From Gordionus sp. m RMFG-2023 (Eukaryota > Nematomorpha > Gordioida > Chordodea > Parachordodidae), in the NCBI RefSeq assembly GCF_954871325.1, contig NC_088778.1, forward strand, positions 11,107,882-11,171,881: a stretch of DNA of 64,000 bases. The letters run 5' to 3'. Under the pieces are notes generated by a model. The model worked only from the letters and a program-made list of their open reading frames with translations. It was not told the DNA's origin and made no database searches. A program made the translations under genes and the position numbers. Every line of letters starts with the position of its first letter. Position 1 is the stretch's first letter. This document shows positions 34,777 to 47,100 of the stretch, piece by piece.

Positions 34777-35783
34777 TTAAGGAAAAACAAAAATAGTTTT
34801 ATACATATTTATATCATTTAAAAATTTAATTAATTTATTTAAATTGGACATATTTTTAATTTTGCGAAAATAACTGTATTGACATATATACAAATGAGTT
34901 GAAGATTTTTTTCCATTTCTGGGTATGCTTACCTTAAGATCCCTCCATAAACGCTCAATGCGTTGAGTATGGGTTGATATATCATTAGGGTCTACAAAAT
35001 TTTGACTGTGATTCACTGAGTAATGGTCATAGCCATTATCATTTAGATTGTTATAACTTAACAAATATTAAATTTTAACATTTATCAATATTTAAATTAC
35101 CCCTTCCATTTGTCCGTCATTATAGTTGAATCAGTATGGACATGTTTGCTGATTATACCTAGAAGGGTATCTTTATCTCTTTTTTCTGTATGAGAAATAA
35201 AAAAATTCCCATCATTTCTTGAAATTCCTCCTACAACCCAAATGGCATTAGATTTTAGAATCCTCCCTGTGTTATTTTTCCTTTTAAAAATATGGGATTC
35301 ATCTATTTCAATCACATGCCCAGGGCCCCCTATTTTGTCAAAATTAATTGCCTGTGTATGGCAGTAAATCTTTCTAAATATAGCATACCTAAAAAATACT
35401 TATTGACAAATTTTACAAATAAATATATACCATTTTCCAATGGTACATTGTGCTAACTCTATTAAAGGAAGGCTGTCGGATATTGACGTCAAGGACACAA
35501 AAAGATATATTAGATGTATAAATTTGTTAACAGGGATATTAACATTTTCAAATATAGAGCCTAATTAATAAAATAAATTTAAAAAATAATATATTGTTAA
35601 ACCTTTCCATATAGAATTGCTGCTTGTACATATTTTGCATCTTACTCTATAAGATGCTGCATTTCTCTCCATTATCATTTTATTATTACAACACGTGTGA
35701 TTATCTAGAAGTTCGTGGTCTTTTAAAAAAGCTATGGTTCTTGTATAACAATTTATGATATCGGTAAAAATAAGATATTCCAT
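34777..35783 (-). CDS. Merlin transposase (ISXO2-like DDE), four exons
   Basis: Exons are 35783-35603, 35560-35431, 35388-35101 and 35056-34777, separated by GT-AG introns of only 42, 42 and 44 bases. They join in frame to 292 residues plus stop, the usual Merlin length. Exon 1 carries a zinc-ribbon-like part (CCNNKMIMERN and RVRCKIC). Exon 2 gives KGSIFENVNIPVNKFIHLIY, a helical ISXO2-type linker. Exon 3 has HVIEIDESHIFKRKN with the first catalytic acid and STIMTDKWKG with the second. Exon 4 has THTQRIERLWRDLK with the third. The start chosen is MEYLIF; an upstream in-frame Met at 35837 would add 18 residues that repeat the phrase IAFLKDH. The protein should be nuclear and cut at the GGTAACT ends. 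I see no damage. Confidence 0.88.
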
Positions 35784-36039
35784 TATAATATTATAATTAT
35801 GGTCTTTTAAAAAAGCTATAATTAAAAATAACAACAATAAATAAAAATAAATTAAAAATAAATAAAAAATAAATTTATAAAAAAAGATGAAAAATTTCCC
35901 CGAGATACCGTTAGTTACCCACTTATCTAATTATTTTTCATATATTTAACATCAATCATTAAGTATTCTCGACACTCAAAAGCCATTTTTTTATAAGTAT
36001 AAAAAAGAAATATTTTAAATTCCAAATTTAACTTTTCGA

Positions 36040-36870
36040 AACTTATTTGCCAATATGCGTTCAAACAAGGCGTTATAAATTTGACCACTTAGCGTTACCT
36101 TTTGATTTAATTATTTTGGCCCCAGTGTTTTAGAGAACAAAGAGTATTTCAGGATTTTATAGGTGTATTTTTCTATATGGTTGATGATTTAATTTGAGAT
36201 ATAAAATAAAGGAAAGTTAGGTAGAATCATTAAGTTGAGAACATAGAGATGACCCCTGGACACCAGGAAAATACAGGGATAAAAATTTATTCTCATCGTT
36301 TTATAGACTAAGTAGCAGCCCCGTTGTTTAATTTGGTAAATAAATGTAAAATGTGAGTGGGGAGAGGAACAGGAGAGTAGGAGAATAGTTTTAAAAGAGT
36401 AAAAAGTTAATAAAAGAGAAATCAATTTTAAGATACTTTGATAGACATTTGGAGATAAGATTAGTGGTCAATGCATCTATAGTGAATGACTGTGAGAGGC
36501 CAGTCATCTATCTTTATTAAAAAAGGCAGGGGTTGACTATTCAATAATAGCTAAAGAAGTAAAGTGTAGAAAATATGTGATGGTTAGAAAATTTACAATA
36601 GAAACGGATCATAAAACATTAGTTGGGTTATTTAAAATAGAGCATAATGAGGCTATAAAAGTGGATAACCATGAGAGTAGGGTTGGATATAGAGGTGTAA
36701 TATAAGAAAGATAGAGAGAATAACCAACCAGATGTAATTATTCAGATGGCTTTAGAAGAAAATAGCGAAGACGCGAAAGAGATAAAAATAACGAATAGCC
36801 TATTTATAAAAAAAAATACAAAGGTTATACAAGATAGCAGGTTAAGGTGTGAAGACATAAGGGAAATGTT
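36040..36870 (+). mobile_element. Ty3-type RT / RNase H fossil
   Basis: Weak but ordered Ty3 pol resemblance: an RT part near 36060-36200 (a stretch like IGVF and a VDD box) and an RNase H part near 36490-36650 (KFTIETDHKTLVGLF). It is heavily broken and clearly older than the neighbouring element that starts at 36891. No LTRs could be assigned. Confidence 0.65.
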
Positions 36871-37550
36871 GTGATAAATTATATTTAAATTGTTGATATG
36901 ACCGATTAACACTAACCTTTAAATTGTTTTTTTTATGTTTATATAAAAATTGTTAATTTAAAATAAAATAAATAATCTCGTAACAATCATTTATTTTAGA
37001 AAACTTTAAAGAAGATAAAGTGAACGAATTAAATCGCAATTTATCGTCAAATAGAGACATCATGAATGGTGACAAAGTATGGTATAAAACCTTCAAGGGT
37101 AAGTGGGACAAAGGCACGATAAAACGTAAAAATGGGAATTTAACATTTGAAGTTGAAACAGGAGACAAAATTATTAGAAGACATTTAGACCAAATTAAAA
37201 AAAAGGTCTACGAGTAGCGCACCTCTTGATGAAACGACACATGTGAAAACAAATGCAATACCCTTTACTGTAAGTTTTAGAAGAAATGATGATCCAAATT
37301 TAGGAGAACAAGAACAGAGTCTTGTTAGTCAAAGACCAAGCAGGAATATAATTTCGCCCAAAAAATTCGATAATTTTATAATGAAATAAAGACTAAATAT
37401 ATATATATATAATAAAATATTTTTCTTTTAAATAAACTTTCAATAGCAAAAGTTAATGATGACAATAAAACTATCAAGAAACGTTGACTACACGATAAGA
37501 TTCAAATGCAAGAAAAACCTGAGTGGAGATCATTTTTTTAAAGGGTAGAA

Positions 37551-37792
37551 TGTTGATATGACCGCTTAACACTAACCTTTAAATTGTTTTTTTTATGTTT
37601 ATATAAATTGATTTTTTTTTATATAAATTGTGTAGATTGATTTTTTTTATATATTAATATGAAAATTGTTATATAAGCCTGATTTTTTAGTTTGATAAAA
37701 AAATGTAAAATTTTAAAATTTATTTTATAAAATTAAATCATAATTTAAAATAAAATAAATAATCTCGTAACAATAATTTATATTAGAAAACA
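37551..37792 (+). repeat. LTR, middle copy
   Basis: Begins TGTTGATATGACCGCTTAAC after a purine tract and ends near ttatattagaaaac. Collinear with 41448-41682. Confidence 0.85.
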
Positions 37793-40700
37793 CAATCTAA
37801 TTACGATAAAAGACAACGATGGACAAGAGGCCATGACTTTCAAAGAAATATTTTTCAAGGAAATAGTTATAACCCCAGATATCAAGGAAATAATTACAAC
37901 CCTAGATATCAGAATTATAACGCGAATTATTACAACAACGTCAGAGCAAACTATCCAGGATCGTACAATAATTCTTCGAGATTTGATAATAGAGCTAGTT
38001 ATAATAATAATGACTATAATAATAATAGATTTAATAATGAATATAATTACAGATATAACAGACATTATAACGATTCAAGATGTATTCAAAGATATAACGA
38101 TAATCATAATATTGGAAATCAAGGAAGAAATCAAGTATGCAATTGTAAATATCATAACAACGACAATAATCAATCACGATATACAAATAAAGTAAACACT
38201 GTAAATATAGAAGAGATAAAAGAAGATGATAATGACAAACTAGAAAGAAAAGTATATAATTCATACAATTTAAACATAAACAATATGGATATCGATAATA
38301 ATTAAACAGCTAACCATGCTTATAAGGTCACGGTATATTTGAACGACATGCCTATTTTGATGCAGATTGATACCGGCTCAAGGTATAGTATCCTACATCG
38401 TGAAAAAGATTGGAGTAAAAATCTTAAATAAATCAGATATTAAATTAACTGGATATGATGGAAACACAATAAATGTATTAGGAACTACCAAAGTCAAGGC
38501 AAAATTCGAGGACAAAAGTCAAATCTTAATGGCTTATGTAGTCCAGAGTGATAAGATTGCACTGTTAGGAAGACCCTGGATAACAGTTTTTGGGAATATA
38601 CTAGATAAATTTGTAAATATGGTCGAGGATGATTATGATAATACTATACAAGAATTAATCAAGCAATGCAATTTTAAACTTAACCAAAAACCAATGCTAC
38701 GCAGCTATGTCAAATTACGTTTTAAACACGATGCCACACCGAAAATCATACCGCCAAGGCGTATACCATATTCTAGAGTTGATTTGATAACAAAAGAACT
38801 TCAAAAGTGGATAAACGATAAAATTATTGAATCTGTTGAAGATGTTAGATGGGCTAGTCCTCTCACTCCCGTTTATAAGAGCGATGGCTCACTTAGGCTC
38901 TGTGCCGACTTCAAAAATACTATCAACCCTGCTTAACAAGATTTCAAGTACCCTATACCACGTATAAATGATTTAATCACTTAATTATCTAAACGTAAAA
39001 AATTTACCAAGATAGATTTTAAAAACGCGTTTCTCCAAATACCCATACCCAAGGAATCAGGAGATTTTCCTACGATATCGACACATAAGGGTTATTATAG
39101 GTTTACGAGACTGCCGTTTGGTTTAAAAACTTTGTCGGCAATATTCCAACAAACTATGGATAACATTTTCGGAGATTTAAAAGATGTTATATTCTACATT
39201 GACGACTTGTTAATTACAGGTGATAACGATGAGATACATTTGGAGAACATTAAAAAAGTATTCGAAAAGATCATCAAGTATGGATTAACCCCCAATTTCG
39301 ACAAAAGTTTATTCCTGCAAGATAAAATACGTTTTTTGGGACATGATATAGACCAACATGGTATACATCCCAACGATGATATAAAAGCTATTTCTAACAT
39401 GCCGGAACCGAAGACAAAAGATGAATTGACAACTTTTTTGGGGATGGCGAGCTATTATCGAAAATTTTTATGTAATTTTGCGGACGTAGCTGATCTTTTA
39501 TACAAATTGGTTAATAAAGACAAATGGTTATGGGATAATACACATTAAGAAAGCTTCGACGACCCAAAAAATCTGATAAGTACTCCGCCTACGTTAAATT
39601 TTTATAATCCGGATCTACCAATAGGCATTGCAACTGATGCTTCAAAGAAAGGTCTAGGCGCAGTCTTATTTTATATTGAAGGTGATGGTAAAGAGAACCC
39701 ATTGCTTTTGCGTCAAGAGCTTTATTGAAATCAGAGTTTAATTACACTAATATAGAGAGGGAAGCTTTATCTGTTATATACGCGGTAAAAAAGTTTCAAG
39801 AATATTTAATTGGTACGAGATTTACAATAATCACAGATCACAAGCCACTCGTTTATATATTTACTAAGGGACTTAAGAATAACTCATCCATATCAATGCG
39901 ACTTCTAAAATGGAGTTTGGCTATGGGAGCTTATGACCTTACGATAATTCATAGGCCCGGGAAACGAAATGTAGTACCGGATTGTTTGTCAAGATTACCC
40001 ATGAATACAGAAGAAATGATACAAGAGATAGATGATAAAAAAATTGATGACAAATTTTGGGATTTACCAATAAATTTTAAAAGAATAGTTCAAGAAACTA
40101 GTATTGATATCGAATTAATGGAGGTAATTAACAATATAAAGAATCATGAAGAGATAAAGAATAAAATATATAAAAATATGGAAATGGAACTGAGCTTAAT
40201 TAAAGATTGTCTTTTTAAAGAGAATAGGATCATTATACCAAAAAATATGAGAAAGGAGATATTACAGGAATTACACAAAGGGCATCTTGGTGCTGGGAAA
40301 ACGAAATTGTTGGCGAGAAATTACTTGTGGTGGCCAGGTCTAAACGCTGAAATAGATCGAGAAACTGTGATACGTGTAATAAATATGCGGACAATCCTCA
40401 TAATGTACAAAATCCATGGGAAACAGCTGTAAAAGTGTTTAAACGCGTGCACATCGACTTTGCACAGTTAATTTCTTGGTATGTGTTGACGCATTTAGCA
40501 AATTCCCTATCATTAGAAGAATGAGAGATATAACTACTGAGTCTACAATTAAAGAATTATTAAAAATAATCAGTTTGTTTGGTATACCCGATATGATAGT
40601 CAGCGATAATGGTACGAATTTTACAAGTAGCTTGTTCAAAAAATTTTGTAAGGATTATGGAACTGATCACATTTTCACCGCGCCTCACCACCAACAGTCC

Positions 40701-41447
40701 AATGGTCAGTGTGAGCGAATGATAAGATCAATGAAAATATGCATGAAAAGGAATATGGAAAGTAATAAGAAATTAGACTTAGATATAGCTTTAGAAAAGT
40801 TTTTATTTAATTATCGCAACACACCAAACGCGACAACCAACAAGATACCAAGCGAAGTGATGTTCAACAAAACCAAAAGAACCACATGGGATTTAAAAAA
40901 ACTGCAAGAAGATAAAGTGAACGAATTTAATAGCAATTTATCGTCAAATAGAAACATCATGAATGGTGACAAAGTATGGTATAAAACCTTCAAGGGTAAT
41001 ATGTGGGACAAAGGCACGATAAAACGTAAAAATGGGAATTTAACATTTGAAGTTGAAACAGGAGACAAAATTATTAGAAGACATTTAGACCAAATTAAAA
41101 AAAGGTCTACGAGTAGCGCACCTCTTGATGAAACGACACATGTGAAAACAAATGCAATACCCTTTACTGTAAGTTTTAGAAGAAATGATGATCCAAATTT
41201 AGGAGAACAAGAACAGACTCTTGTTAGTCAAAGACCTAGCAGGAATATAATTTTGCCCAAAAAATTCGATAATTTTATAATGAAATAAAGACTAAAAATA
41301 TATATATAATAAAATATTTTTCTTTTAAATAAACCTTCAATAGCAAAAGTTAATGATGACAATAAAACTATCAAGAAACGTTGACTACACGATAAGATTC
41401 ACATGCAAGAAAAACCTGAGTGGAGATCATTTTTTTAAAGGGTGGAA

Positions 41448-41682
41448 TGTTAATATGACCGATTAACACTAACCTTTAAATTGTTTTTTTTATGTTTATA
41501 TAAATTGATTTTTTTTAATATAAATTGTGTAGATTGATTTTTTTTATATATTAATATGAAAATTGTTATATAAGCCTGATTTTTTAGTTTGATAAAAAAA
41601 TGTAAAATTTAAAAATATATTTTATAAAATTTAATTTAAAATAAAATAAATAATCTCGTAAAAATCATTTATTTTAGAAAAC
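41448..41682 (+). repeat. LTR, 3' copy
   Basis: Begins TGTTAATATGACCGATTAAC directly after the purine tract and ends near attttagaaaac. Confidence 0.85.
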
Positions 41683-43130
41683 TTTATAAATGTTTATATG
41701 TTTACTGTTCTGAGGCTATATTTGCATATTATAATATGTTCAATTTATTAAAAGTTTTAAATTTTTACTGTTCCGTTATTTTGTTATATATAAAAAAGTT
41801 TCAATTTACTTTTTAAGACATTATTTTTGACCTTGTTATTAATAAGAGAAACAAAATTACTATATATATAGTTCAATAATATAGATAATTTAAATCTTCA
41901 GACTTTGGTAATTTTATTAGCTTTTATTTTGCAAATTCGTTATTAAAACAAAATCAATACCAACCTGTTAATTCAATTCTATCGAACTCGATTCTCCTTT
42001 TCGAACCCTCCCTAATCTCTATATGGTGGAGGAAGGAGCTCCAGCTTATTGGCTTGTATACTTCCTGCGCTCGCCTGGTATGGTACTGAAGATGAAGCAT
42101 ATGGTATTTTAACAGACGAAGAGACGCTTAGTAAAAGAAAAATTGATGATAGATATGATATGAAAGCAATTATCGTATGTTCCTGCGCGCAAATTGTATG
42201 GTATTTAAAACAAAGAGCTGATTATTGAAAAATTGTAATCACACATTTTTTTTACATTCAAAAACTCTTTTAATTTTTTTAGTATTTAAATTAATAATCA
42301 TGATGATTTATTTTAATAACAAAGATTTGTATAATCGTTTTATTAATTGTGAAGTTTTAATGTAATATATAATGTTAATCCATTTTAGGATATTATATGT
42401 TTATTAAATTTATTTAGTATATACTTTTAGTGTAATTTATAGCTTTTTAAGTTAAAAATATAATTACGAAAAAAACTATTATAGATAGCTATATTGACGA
42501 CCCCTCCTCATCAGCACATATATAGTGTAAATTATAGCTTTTTAAGTTAACGATATAATTACGAAAAAAACTATTATGGATAGCTATATTGACTCCTCCC
42601 CATTAGCCCATATATAGTGTAATTTATAACTTTTTAAGTTAAAGATATAATTATGAAAAAAACTATTATAAATAGCTATATTAACCCTTCCCCACCCCCT
42701 TTCTTTGATGTGTTGGTATACTAATTATTCTTTCCACAATATGTATTCCCTTTCACATTATAATGTATTAATTGACTTTCTCCAAAATTATGTTATAAAT
42801 TATTTTAAGGAAAAAACATTGTTACAATTATATCATCACTTTCACATGTATTGTAAATTTTACTGATTACATGCTTACCATAAAGAGATAGTAAGGATAA
42901 AAAGATTAGGATGAGAATATGTATAGTGGCAGGAATGAATAATGAGATTATAAAATTAAGTAGGAATGTGAGACATGTAATAAGTGAACCAGAATGGAGG
43001 TGATAAAAAAACATAGTTAGATATAAAATCCAGGAGAGAGTGTATACATATGATCTGAAATATATTGCACTTTATAATAATGGTAAATGAGTATTGAGAG
43101 TGGGTGTAATGGGAAGGTTAGTCGATTGAC
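41683..43130. other. Gene-free spacer
   Basis: No coding region recognised. A small less AT-rich patch (41990-42230) has no identity. It contains the tandem repeat at 42428-42700. Confidence 0.35.
42428..42700. repeat. Tandem repeat of about 93 bp, three copies
   Basis: agtgtaatttatagcttttt recurs at about 42430, 42526 and 42617, each followed by aattacgaaaaaaactatta and then gatagctatattgac with a C-rich tail. A related single copy is present at about 21625-21740, so this is a dispersed family. Confidence 0.85.
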
Positions 43131-43139
43131 AAGTGAAAT

Positions 43140-43560
43140 AACAATTTAAAAATTGGTCTAATGGATGGACAGACATGGACTGCTAAAAACATTTGTATCT
43201 TATGGACCAGTATTTTCGAGTGAAAGTTTTATATTTTAAAATAATCTAAGCATTAAGCCTGTAGTATCCCTATCATATCATCCGAGATCTAATGGACAAG
43301 CTGAAAGGATCGTAGGGTTAGGAAAATATTGTTTAAAAAGTTGAGAAATGGAGGGGGGATGTATGGATTTTATGGTTTTATTACAATAATAGTATAAATG
43401 CTACGGGAAGATCTACGTCTGAAATCTTTTTAGGAAGAACGGCTATTTGGGAATAAGAGGAAAGAATGGCCAATGAAACAATAGCAGAGACGCGACGAGG
43501 GAGATGGAAAGTAGAAAAAAAGAGAGAGTGGTGAGTAGTCAATGGAGAAGTAAGGGACAT
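43140..43560 (+). mobile_element. Ty3-type integrase fossil
   Basis: The plus strand shows a late integrase segment in several frames, with a SYHPRSNGQAERI-like stretch near 43280 and a NATGRSTSEIFLGR stretch near 43400. It is heavily broken, has no assigned LTRs, and belongs to a family different from that at 36891-41682. Confidence 0.75.
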
Positions 43561-44140
43561 TATATATTAGTTATATATGAAGTCAATAATTAGAAAAATA
43601 AAAATCATGACACATTTCTTTTAAAATGTGAATATACTATTAATTAAAATTTATATTTTTAGAAGAAATTGATATTAATTAAAACCTTTTTGGAAAAAAT
43701 TGATATTAACTAAAACCTTATTTTTAGGGAAAATGATATTATGTTTTGATTTATAAAAATCAATAAATTTGTATATTGTATGAAGCATAGATGTTTAAAG
43801 TATTTAAGCTGGCATAACTTTTTTATGGGAAAGGGAAGAATAGGGGGTCATAGGGTCCCTTCTATCGGTGTTTCCATCATGAGCCTAGATGGGGATAGAG
43901 GGAACTGATTAGTATTTAAAGTTGGTACACAACTTTACACAGTTAAATTTTGATTATTATTGTCAAAATTAAAGTAAATAAATGTTGATATTATAATTAG
44001 TTGAAAGAATGGCCTTGACTTATAAAAATTTGTGTTTATTAAAAATATAGTAAGGTTACATTATGTCATAATATTTATGATTTGTTTTAATTCCATTAAC
44101 ATATATATATGGATAGATATATTTATATAGTTTATTTTAT

Positions 44141-47100
44141 ATGATAATGAATTTTGACATAAATAACGTAACTGTTAGACATTTCAGAGAAATAGATCTA
44201 GGCAATATTCCCAAATGGATATTCAGTATAGAAGGCTGGGGGACCAGTGTTAAATTTTTCAGAAGCTGCTTCAAAGTTGACCCCTCAGGTTGTTTTATAG
44301 CTGAATTACCTAGTCAGGAGATAATCGGTAAATTAATATTTATTATATTAGAATATGATTATTTTTTTAAATTTGATTCGATACATTATTTTTTTATTTG
44401 ACATATGGAATGGTGTAAGAATAAAAACAATCGAAAAATACGTTTTTTTTCCTTTTTAAAATTTTTATTATTATCTATCACTATACCAATTCTAATGAAA
44501 AATGTAATCTAATCATGTTTATTTTTGCAAATTTTATTTTACCACGCATCTTAAATAATTAATTTAATTTTTGAATGTTTCAAGAAAATTTCGATATAAT
44601 AATTTTTAAGCATGTTTTTTGTTTTGTTTTTTTATCTCAAATTTATTTCTTTTTAAATTTAAAATACATCATATTTTCGTTTTTTTACATCCATATATAG
44701 GACTCAAATTTTCGCTCTATCTAATCTCATATTAAAATTGACTCCTTTAATAAAATCTTCAAATCTAACAATTCATCAGTTAGACCTTCTGAATAAAGAG
44801 GTTTGGCCTGGGTTTTCGAAAAATGTTACCAACTCAAAATATTTTTTTTCCTTCTCCATTTTAATGCTATGCATTAAATTTAAATACACAGCAGAGCTTT
44901 TATAATTTTGTTTATCTATTCTATTTATTAGAAAATATTATGAGAAAATTACTATTAAATACCCACTTCCTGATTTGTTTAAAACTTCTCATAATTTTAA
45001 TTCAATTTATAATTGTGATATTCAATCAAGCAAAAAAGGAAGCACCGGAAGGAAATATAATATTTAGGGTCATAGGCAGAGCCGAGCCTATATTATATTA
45101 ATAATATTACCGCCTGCCAGACTGGACTTTAATGTATACACTATATGAAAATGTGCTCATATTTTTTGCCCGATTTTAATTTTGGGTAACTCATTAGGTT
45201 CAGAACTCACCTAATTATATTTGTTGATATGTAGGCTCGTTGCGCATTCATATTATAATTTTAAATTTGAAACTTCTGATAAATATGAGTAGTTAGTTAA
45301 ATTTGCCTTTACTTAATTGAACATTTTTATTCTAATCATTTTGTTTTGTTGAAACGTTAGAAGTATAGTAACTATACTTTAACCTTATAAAAAAAATATA
45401 GGGGAGACCGGGGTTATATTGTCCATAAAAAATTGAGAGGCTGTGAAAAGGAGGAGAAATAATTTATCAAAATAATTTTGGTGTTATTTTATTCTTTATA
45501 TAATTATCTACGGTAGAAATTAATATCTAATAAAAAAATGGAAATTTTTGAGTCATGAAAAAGAGACGGGGGACGTATTATCCTTTTGTGGGGCATGTTT
45601 TAGACTATCATTTTCTAAGCATTTTATTCATTTTTTTTCATACAAAAATCATAACAAACATATAATATTAACATACAACACATTTATTACATATAAAAAA
45701 TGGATTAAAATCACAACATGATCCATGTGCCCATAAATGACAATTACGGCATTGGAACCAATCTTCATTATGGTGGTGAGTTTGATAGTTTTTGTGGCAC
45801 ACTAAACAAAATTCTTTTTTGCCAGCATTCATATTTAAACTTTTTTTATTATTGGTTTGATTTTTTTTCCAGATTATTAGCCCTAGATCTGGCTATTTTT
45901 CTGTAAGGTGAAGAGGTTAAAATGGCTGAAGTCATTTGATTACGTGTTGTTTTTTTAAATATTGTTGGATGGGGACTAATAATTTCTGGAGCAAAATCTT
46001 TTTCCACGTGAGAAGATGATGGAACAGGACTATCACTGACAGATGGTTGCGAAATAATTTCAGATAAATTTAAATTCTCATTTATGATCGTTATTATTAT
46101 TATAATATAAAGGATTAGAATTTTCGTCATTAAAAATTAAAGGATTTAGGGGCCATATACCTGAGGATTCAAAACCCTTTTGAATATTCGAAGCTGAGGT
46201 GGCTTTTGAAAGGACATCCTTTACTACTCTAGGGATATCATATTTAGTAAAACTTTTCCCTGGATGCATTCTCATCCAAGCATCCAAGGCACGGTTGTAA
46301 TATTTTTTTAGAGGTCCAAAAACAGTTCTATCCAATGTGGCTATACTTGCAGCCTCTGGTGTTCTCAAAGAAATAGTTGGATTTCTTTTAATAAATGCTC
46401 CAAACCAAACTTCACCAGCTGATTGAGTTATTTCCCAAGATTTTGGTACTTGTAAACTATACCTCTTGGCCATTTGATAAGCTAAAACTCTAACCTAAAT
46501 TTAAACATAAGACATTAAATTATTTATATATTAAGGCAATCTAATTAAAATCCTAATTCTTAAATTTTATTTTGAATTTATTTTATAATTAATATAATAA
46601 AATATATCATACATAATTAAACCTCTAATGTATAGGTAAGAACCAAAATATGTTTTAATGCATGATATAATTTAATGCTAAATCAATGAATAAATCATTT
46701 TAAAATTAATATACATGGCAGCATCATTTTATTTTAAATATATTTCATACACACATAATTAATTCTTTAATATATAGGTAAGATATGATTTAATGCATGA
46801 TATAATATATATAATGCTACAATTAATAAATCATTTTAAAATTAATATTAATACATGGCAGCATCATTTTAAAATTAATATATATACATAGCAGCATCAT
46901 TTTATACATAAATGGCAGCATCATTTTATTTACATATATATCATACCCACTTAAATAAATATCATTCTAATGTATAAGTTAAATTCTAACTTTAAAGTAT
47001 TTTAAAATAATAAAGATGTTTCATTAACATATAATGTAAATAATTTAAATAACTTTTCTCAAGTTTATTACTAAAGAAATACCATGGCATAAATTTAAAG

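Larger units (their letters stand above)
34244..35919 (-). mobile_element. Merlin (IS1016/ISXO2-type) DNA transposon, complete
   Basis: Terminal inverted repeats begin GGTAACTAACGGTATCTC and match for about 30 bases (34244-34276 and 35887-35919) with few differences. The octamer cacttatc flanks both ends exactly (34236-34243 and 35920-35927), as expected for Merlin elements (8-9 base duplications). Inside is a four-exon transposase with all parts present and no stops. The non-coding part next to the left end (34364-34725) is built of three related blocks sharing tactagagaattaagatttt. It sits 12 bases outside the LTR of the Ty3 element, so it landed next to or after it. By sequence alone it looks recent and possibly competent. 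Confidence 0.95.
36891..41682 (+). mobile_element. Ty3/gypsy LTR retrotransposon with three LTR copies
   Basis: LTR copies (TGTTGATATGACCG...) lie at 36891-37004 (short copy), 37551-37792 and 41448-41682. Between the first two is a second copy of the pol tail (37005-37550), nearly identical to 40905-41447. Between the last two: asparagine-rich late Gag (37793-38300), protease with DTGS (near 38370), RT (FYIDDLLITG near 39195), RNase H (39600-40000), integrase (LWWPGL near 40330; SDNGTNF near 40600) and a GPY/F-type tail (40960-41100). A purine tract, aaagggtggaa, precedes the last LTR. Complete in order but broken in a few places. LTR copies differ by only a few percent by eye, so it is the youngest Ty3 copy here. 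Confidence 0.9.

Noticed and set aside
37778-38264. Isoleucine-rich frames on both strands opposite and beside the asparagine-rich region
   Set aside because: They are out-of-frame readings of the repetitive late Gag region of the Ty3 element.
42005-42235. A less AT-rich patch considered as a possible exon (ctggtatggtactgaagatg and neighbours)
   Set aside because: No sustained frame or family resemblance on either strand.
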